This document shows, piece by piece, positions 23,315-26,175 of a stretch of DNA of 26,175 nucleotides. A program made the position numbers and the translations under genes. Location: contig JAVZJY010000015.1 in NCBI GenBank assembly GCA_038872535.1, positions 1 through 26,175 of the forward strand, in the 5' to 3' direction. Each line of letters opens with the position of its first letter. The stretch's first letter is position 1. Source of the DNA: JASEJA01 sp038872535. GTDB lineage: Archaea > Thermoproteota > Bathyarchaeia > Bathyarchaeales > Bathycorpusculaceae. The notes beneath the pieces were generated by a model. That model worked only from the letters and a program-made list of their open reading frames with translations. It was not told the origin of the DNA and ran no database searches.

Positions 23315-23731
23315 CTAAGGCGTGTATGTGCCAGTCGTTGGGAACTCCTTGTTGTTTTGAGTTATTATCACTATAGTGTACTGGTAACCTTGCATGAACG
23401 TCCATCCTTGACCACTTAAATCCACCGTTAGGGTTGTGCTGGTCTTTGGCTGTAAGACTGCTGGGGTGGAAAAGGTGATTTCCGTGTTGTTCACACGCGC
23501 TTTAGTCACCGTGACCGTTGAGCCTCCAGCGTTTGTTACAGTTACTTTAACTGTTGTGTCGGTCCATCCCCAGGGTGTTCCGACTTCTAGTTGTTCTGCG
23601 CCTCCCATGAACATGAATGATAGGGCTCCCATCCATGCTGCGACGGCGATGCTGACGGCGACTGTTACGGCGATGAGTATGATTGATGCGACGACGGGGC
23701 TTAGGGCTTTCTTACTCTTCAATATTTTCAT
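23315..23731 (-). CDS. Archaeal type IV pilin
   Basis: 138 residues. The N-terminus MKILKSKKALSPVVASIILI is a textbook archaeal class III (prepilin) signal: basic residues, then KK|ALSPVVA for the prepilin peptidase, followed by a hydrophobic helix to about residue 37 (AVTVAVSIAVAAWMGA) that packs into the filament core. The remaining part is a Thr-rich beta domain (TDTTVKVTVTNAGGSTVTVT) as in the Arch_pil/DUF1628 families. GGAGGGA lies about 10 nt before the ATG, and a TATA-like TTTAAATC lies about 40-55 nt upstream. It probably forms an adhesion or motility pilus. No pilus ATPase or membrane platform gene is seen here. Confidence 0.92.
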   Translation of the reverse strand: MKILKSKKALSPVVASIILIAVTVAVSIAVAAWMGALSFMFMGGAEQLEVGTPWGWTDTTVKVTVTNAGGSTVTVTKARVNNTEITFSTPAVLQPKTSTTLTVDLSGQGWTFMQGYQYTIVIITQNNKEFPTTGTYTP

Positions 23732-23823
23732 TTTCTTTCTATCCCTCCTTAAGGGTTAGTTGTGTATTTTAGTGGAAGCTTAGGATTTAAATCTTACGAC
23801 TTAATACACCATATTATCTATTT

Positions 23824-23860
23824 GTAAAACAAAACAACAAAACAAAAACCCAAAAACCAA
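23824..23860 (-). terminator. T-rich terminator on the minus strand
   Basis: Read on the minus strand, the segment is a long T-rich tract with runs TTTTTGGGTTTTTGTTTTG and TTGTTTTGTTTT, the type of signal at which archaeal RNA polymerase stops. It would end transcripts from the winged-helix gene at 24030-24362 before the pilin promoter. The 170 bp between them has a small GAGGTAACTGCCTC-type hairpin but no recognised gene. Confidence 0.5.
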
Positions 23861-24029
23861 GAGGCTAGGCTCCTTATTGGCATTCTCTGCAACCAAAAAC
23901 TAGAGGGGGCTACCAATTTTAAGCAGTCCACACCTAGACAAAATTGACCTTTAATATAGCCCCTGCTTCGGAGGTAACTGCCTCTAAACACCTTAGTTTC
24001 GCAATATTTTAATGTGTACCTAAAAGCTT

Positions 24030-24362
24030 TCAGCCCAGCTTATCAAAGAACTCTAATAGAAGCTTCGCTACTTTCTCGCCCAACTCAGTCTTCATATACT
24101 TCTTCTTCAACGGGTCTATGCGCTCGCTCTTAGCCAACCCCAAGTCCTCAATCTCAATCATCCTCGCCCTAAAAGTGCCATCACTCAAAGTCAAACCGTT
24201 CTCACGCATGAACTCCTTCGCCTCCTTCCACTTACCCCTATCCATATACAATAGGAATATACAGTCTATAGCATGGTCCTTCTCAAGCATAGCCTTTATG
24301 GCCGAAAGCTTCGAGTCCGTCAAGATACGCTTAATCTTCTCCTCTTCTCCACTCTTAACCAT
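24030..24362 (-). CDS. Winged-helix-like protein
   Basis: 110 residues. The N-terminal helices (EEEKIKRILTDSKLSAIKAM) and CIFLLYMDRGKWKEAKEFMR precede a helix-turn region (LSDGTFRARMIEIEDLGLAK) and a short wing with GEKVAKLLLEFF. The pattern fits a winged-helix regulator. GGTGGATG lies just upstream of the ATG. It stands alone between the ATPase and the pilin cluster. Confidence 0.68.
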   Translation of the reverse strand: MVKSGEEEKIKRILTDSKLSAIKAMLEKDHAIDCIFLLYMDRGKWKEAKEFMRENGLTLSDGTFRARMIEIEDLGLAKSERIDPLKKKYMKTELGEKVAKLLLEFFDKLG

Positions 24363-24501
24363 TTACACATCCACCTACATGTTTTTCTGATTATAGGCTT
24401 TAGACATTTAAAGATTTAACCTATATTACGATTTATGACTTATTATAGGATAATATAACATATTTTTTAAGAGCTATTTCTCAATTTAGAAATTTCACTT
24501 T

Positions 24502-26175
24502 TCAACTCGTGACGAGATTCAAAAGCTTTTCATGTTCCGGGTTAACCCTGCCATATTTAGTTTGGATAAGGAAACCGATCCTCCGCCAATCTTCCGATAT
24601 TTTGGGCCAAAACTCGCTGGTCACGTGCTTTTCCACATATTCTTTCATTGATTTTTCACGTTTTATTGTTCTTTCACGCCAGTTTATGGTGACAAGTCCA
24701 GCTCTGTACAAGTGTTGCAAGTTGTGGAAGGCTTGTTCCAGATCAAGAGGATAACCTATAACGTTTCTTAAATCTTCAAGCAAGGAGTCTAACGAAATTT
24801 CACTTTCGAATCTTAGGCATATTATCGCAACCATATCCTGAACAAGTCTTGCAGTTTTACTCAAGTATAATCCGATTTTCCTCGGCGGTATCAAAGCCTG
24901 TTCTAGGCGATATGCATATCTCCCATAAAACCAGCTTTTGGCAACTTCAACTAAGGCCAGATAGGCGCCTATTAGGACAGACAGAACTATAAAGAAAGTG
25001 TAAGGCGGTTTCACAAACTTGAAAATGTCCCCTAACGGAGTGAATGGTAATATTAGCGCAAAGGCAACAATGGCTATGCTGCTCAAGAGCAGGGGCCTAC
25101 TGGGCCTACTCTTGTAAAAGGGCGACTTTCTAGTCCTGATAACAAAGATTACCAAAGTTTGGGTGGATAAAGATTCAAGGAACCAAGCTGTTTGGAACAA
25201 CGGTTCAGTGGCGTTGAAAACGAGAAGCATTATGAAGAATGTCAGGAAGTCGAAAATCGAGCTTATAGGCCCTAAAAATATCATGAACCTTCTTATGAAA
25301 AACATATCCCACCTCTTCGGCTTTTCAATGTACTCTTTGTCAACCTCGTCCGTTGGTATGGTTGACTGAGACAAGTCATAGAGAAGATTATTCAGCAATA
25401 TTTGTGTCGCACTCATAGGTAGAAATGGCAAGAATAGAGATGCCCCAGCTACGCTGAACATGTTCCCGAAATTTGAACTCGTTCCCATCATTATGTATTT
25501 CATGGTGTTTCCAAAGGTTTTTCTACCCTCTAGAACCCCGTCATGAAGCACTGTTAAATCGTTTCGCAGAAGTATGATGTCAGCGGACTCTTTTGCAACG
25601 TCCACGGCGTTGTCCACCGATATGCCAACATCAGCGCTCCTCAGCGATGGGGCATCATTTATACCGTCTCCCATGAAGCCTACAACATGCCCGTTATTTC
25701 TTAAAGCATTTATTATCCTGTCCTTCTGGGCTGGCGTGACCCTGCAAAAGACGTTTGCTTCCTCAACAACCCTTACAAGGGCATCGTCATGCATCTGAGC
25801 AATCTCGTTTCCAACAACTATTCCCTTAATTTCAAACCCCAAATATTCGCAGACTTTCCTAGTTACTAGTTCATTGTCACCTGTGAGAATTTTCAATTCT
25901 ACGCCAGTATTCTTCAAAAGCTGCAAGGATTCTTTCGCCGTCTCTTTCGGCGGATCCAAAAAGGCTATAAACCCTAAAAACACCATGTCGTTTTCGTCAC
26001 TGGTCGCGTATACTGCCTTCTCTTCTCTTAGGCGTTTGTAAGCTATACCTAATACTCTGAGCCCTTCCGTGCTTAGTTCACTGTATTTCTGCTCAATCTT
26101 TCTGCGAACTTCCTCGGTTATGTCGGCTATAACTTCCCTCGCTTCATAGGAAGAGCAGACTTTAGCAATCTCTTC
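24502..26175 (-). CDS. MgtA-like P-type ATPase (Mg2+-type), N-terminus beyond window, C-terminal extension
   Basis: The frame is open to the right edge; I read 557 residues, so the phosphorylation DKTG motif lies outside. Visible P-type ATPase motifs are DPPK (visible residues 74-77), LTGDN (97-101) and the hinge GFMGDGINDAPSL (103-115 of the internal ORF, +63). The membrane part (NNLLYDLSQSTIPTDEVD and ensuing helices) is typical of the MgtA/P3B group, which imports Mg2+. MgtA proteins normally end soon after a KSWFYGRYA-like helix; here a further 130 residues follow (codons 24502-24900), including LVQDMVAIICLRFESEISLD and QAFHNLQHLYRAGLVTINWR, which look like a winged-helix regulatory module. 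Cation preference is inferred from the family. Confidence 0.88.
   Translation of the reverse strand, partial: EEIAKVCSSYEAREVIADITEEVRRKIEQKYSELSTEGLRVLGIAYKRLREEKAVYATSDENDMVFLGFIAFLDPPKETAKESLQLLKNTGVELKILTGDNELVTRKVCEYLGFEIKGIVVGNEIAQMHDDALVRVVEEANVFCRVTPAQKDRIINALRNNGHVVGFMGDGINDAPSLRSADVGISVDNAVDVAKESADIILLRNDLTVLHDGVLEGRKTFGNTMKYIMMGTSSNFGNMFSVAGASLFLPFLPMSATQILLNNLLYDLSQSTIPTDEVDKEYIEKPKRWDMFFIRRFMIFLGPISSIFDFLTFFIMLLVFNATEPLFQTAWFLESLSTQTLVIFVIRTRKSPFYKSRPSRPLLLSSIAIVAFALILPFTPLGDIFKFVKPPYTFFIVLSVLIGAYLALVEVAKSWFYGRYAYRLEQALIPPRKIGLYLSKTARLVQDMVAIICLRFESEISLDSLLEDLRNVIGYPLDLEQAFHNLQHLYRAGLVTINWRERTIKREKSMKEYVEKHVTSEFWPKISEDWRRIGFLIQTKYGRVNPEHEKLLNLVTS

Noticed and set aside
1..26175. 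CRISPR array, insertion sequence or prophage
   Set aside because: No regularly spaced repeats, transposase, integrase or terminal inverted repeats were seen; the repeats found are short dyads.

Overview
The window reads as archaeal chromosomal DNA. The evidence is a tRNA-Met with a bulge-helix-bulge intron, an RPA-type single-stranded DNA-binding protein with OB folds, a type IV pilin with an archaeal class III signal peptide, an archaeal SbcD-related phosphoesterase, two DUF131-type membrane proteins, many small winged-helix proteins, and TATA-like boxes ahead of several genes. TTG and GTG starts are common. The gene mix resembles Candidatus Bathyarchaeia, but that placement is a guess from general impression. 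No IS element, CRISPR array or rRNA was seen.

Layout, left to right. 1-2098: a truncated phosphohexomutase (-) and a divergent GT4 glycosyltransferase (+), suggesting sugar-nucleotide or polysaccharide metabolism. 2211-3422: a cation:proton antiporter (-) that lacks the expected membrane aspartate. 3761-7547: the most notable part. A TATA box, a well-formed fluoride (crcB-type) riboswitch aptamer, a tightly packed five-gene operon (prenyltransferase-fold protein, DUF6062-like double zinc module, two unknown proteins, an MFS permease) and a terminator-like hairpin. Neither of the usual fluoride exporters (CrcB/Fluc or CLC-F) is present, so this may be an undescribed fluoride-response module. 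7548-8302: an AT-rich gene-free stretch with TATA boxes, hairpins and a cluster of near-perfect palindromes. 8303-11432: winged-helix regulators, a small unknown protein and a SAM methyltransferase. 11665-14887: a membrane-anchored coiled-coil protein overlapping rpiA, then an acyl-CoA synthetase-like enzyme. 15019-17129: a 43-residue zinc-ribbon protein, a small membrane protein, the intron-containing tRNA and RPA. 17223-20748: two DUF131-like proteins, a 38-residue membrane peptide, a SWIM zinc-finger protein, Hsp20, a metallophosphoesterase and an inositol monophosphatase family enzyme. 20882-24362: winged-helix proteins flanking a pilin, coiled-coil and double Roadblock gene cluster. 24502-26175: the C-terminal part of an MgtA-like P-type ATPase with an unusual cytoplasmic extension.

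How the genes may work together. The riboswitch operon probably responds as a unit to fluoride, with the MFS permease the obvious candidate for export and the antiporter a possible partner in ion homeostasis. The pilin and Roadblock genes look like a surface-appendage or polarity unit. rpiA, the inositol monophosphatase family enzyme, the phosphohexomutase and the glycosyltransferase belong to central sugar metabolism. These groupings rest on gene order and family knowledge only.
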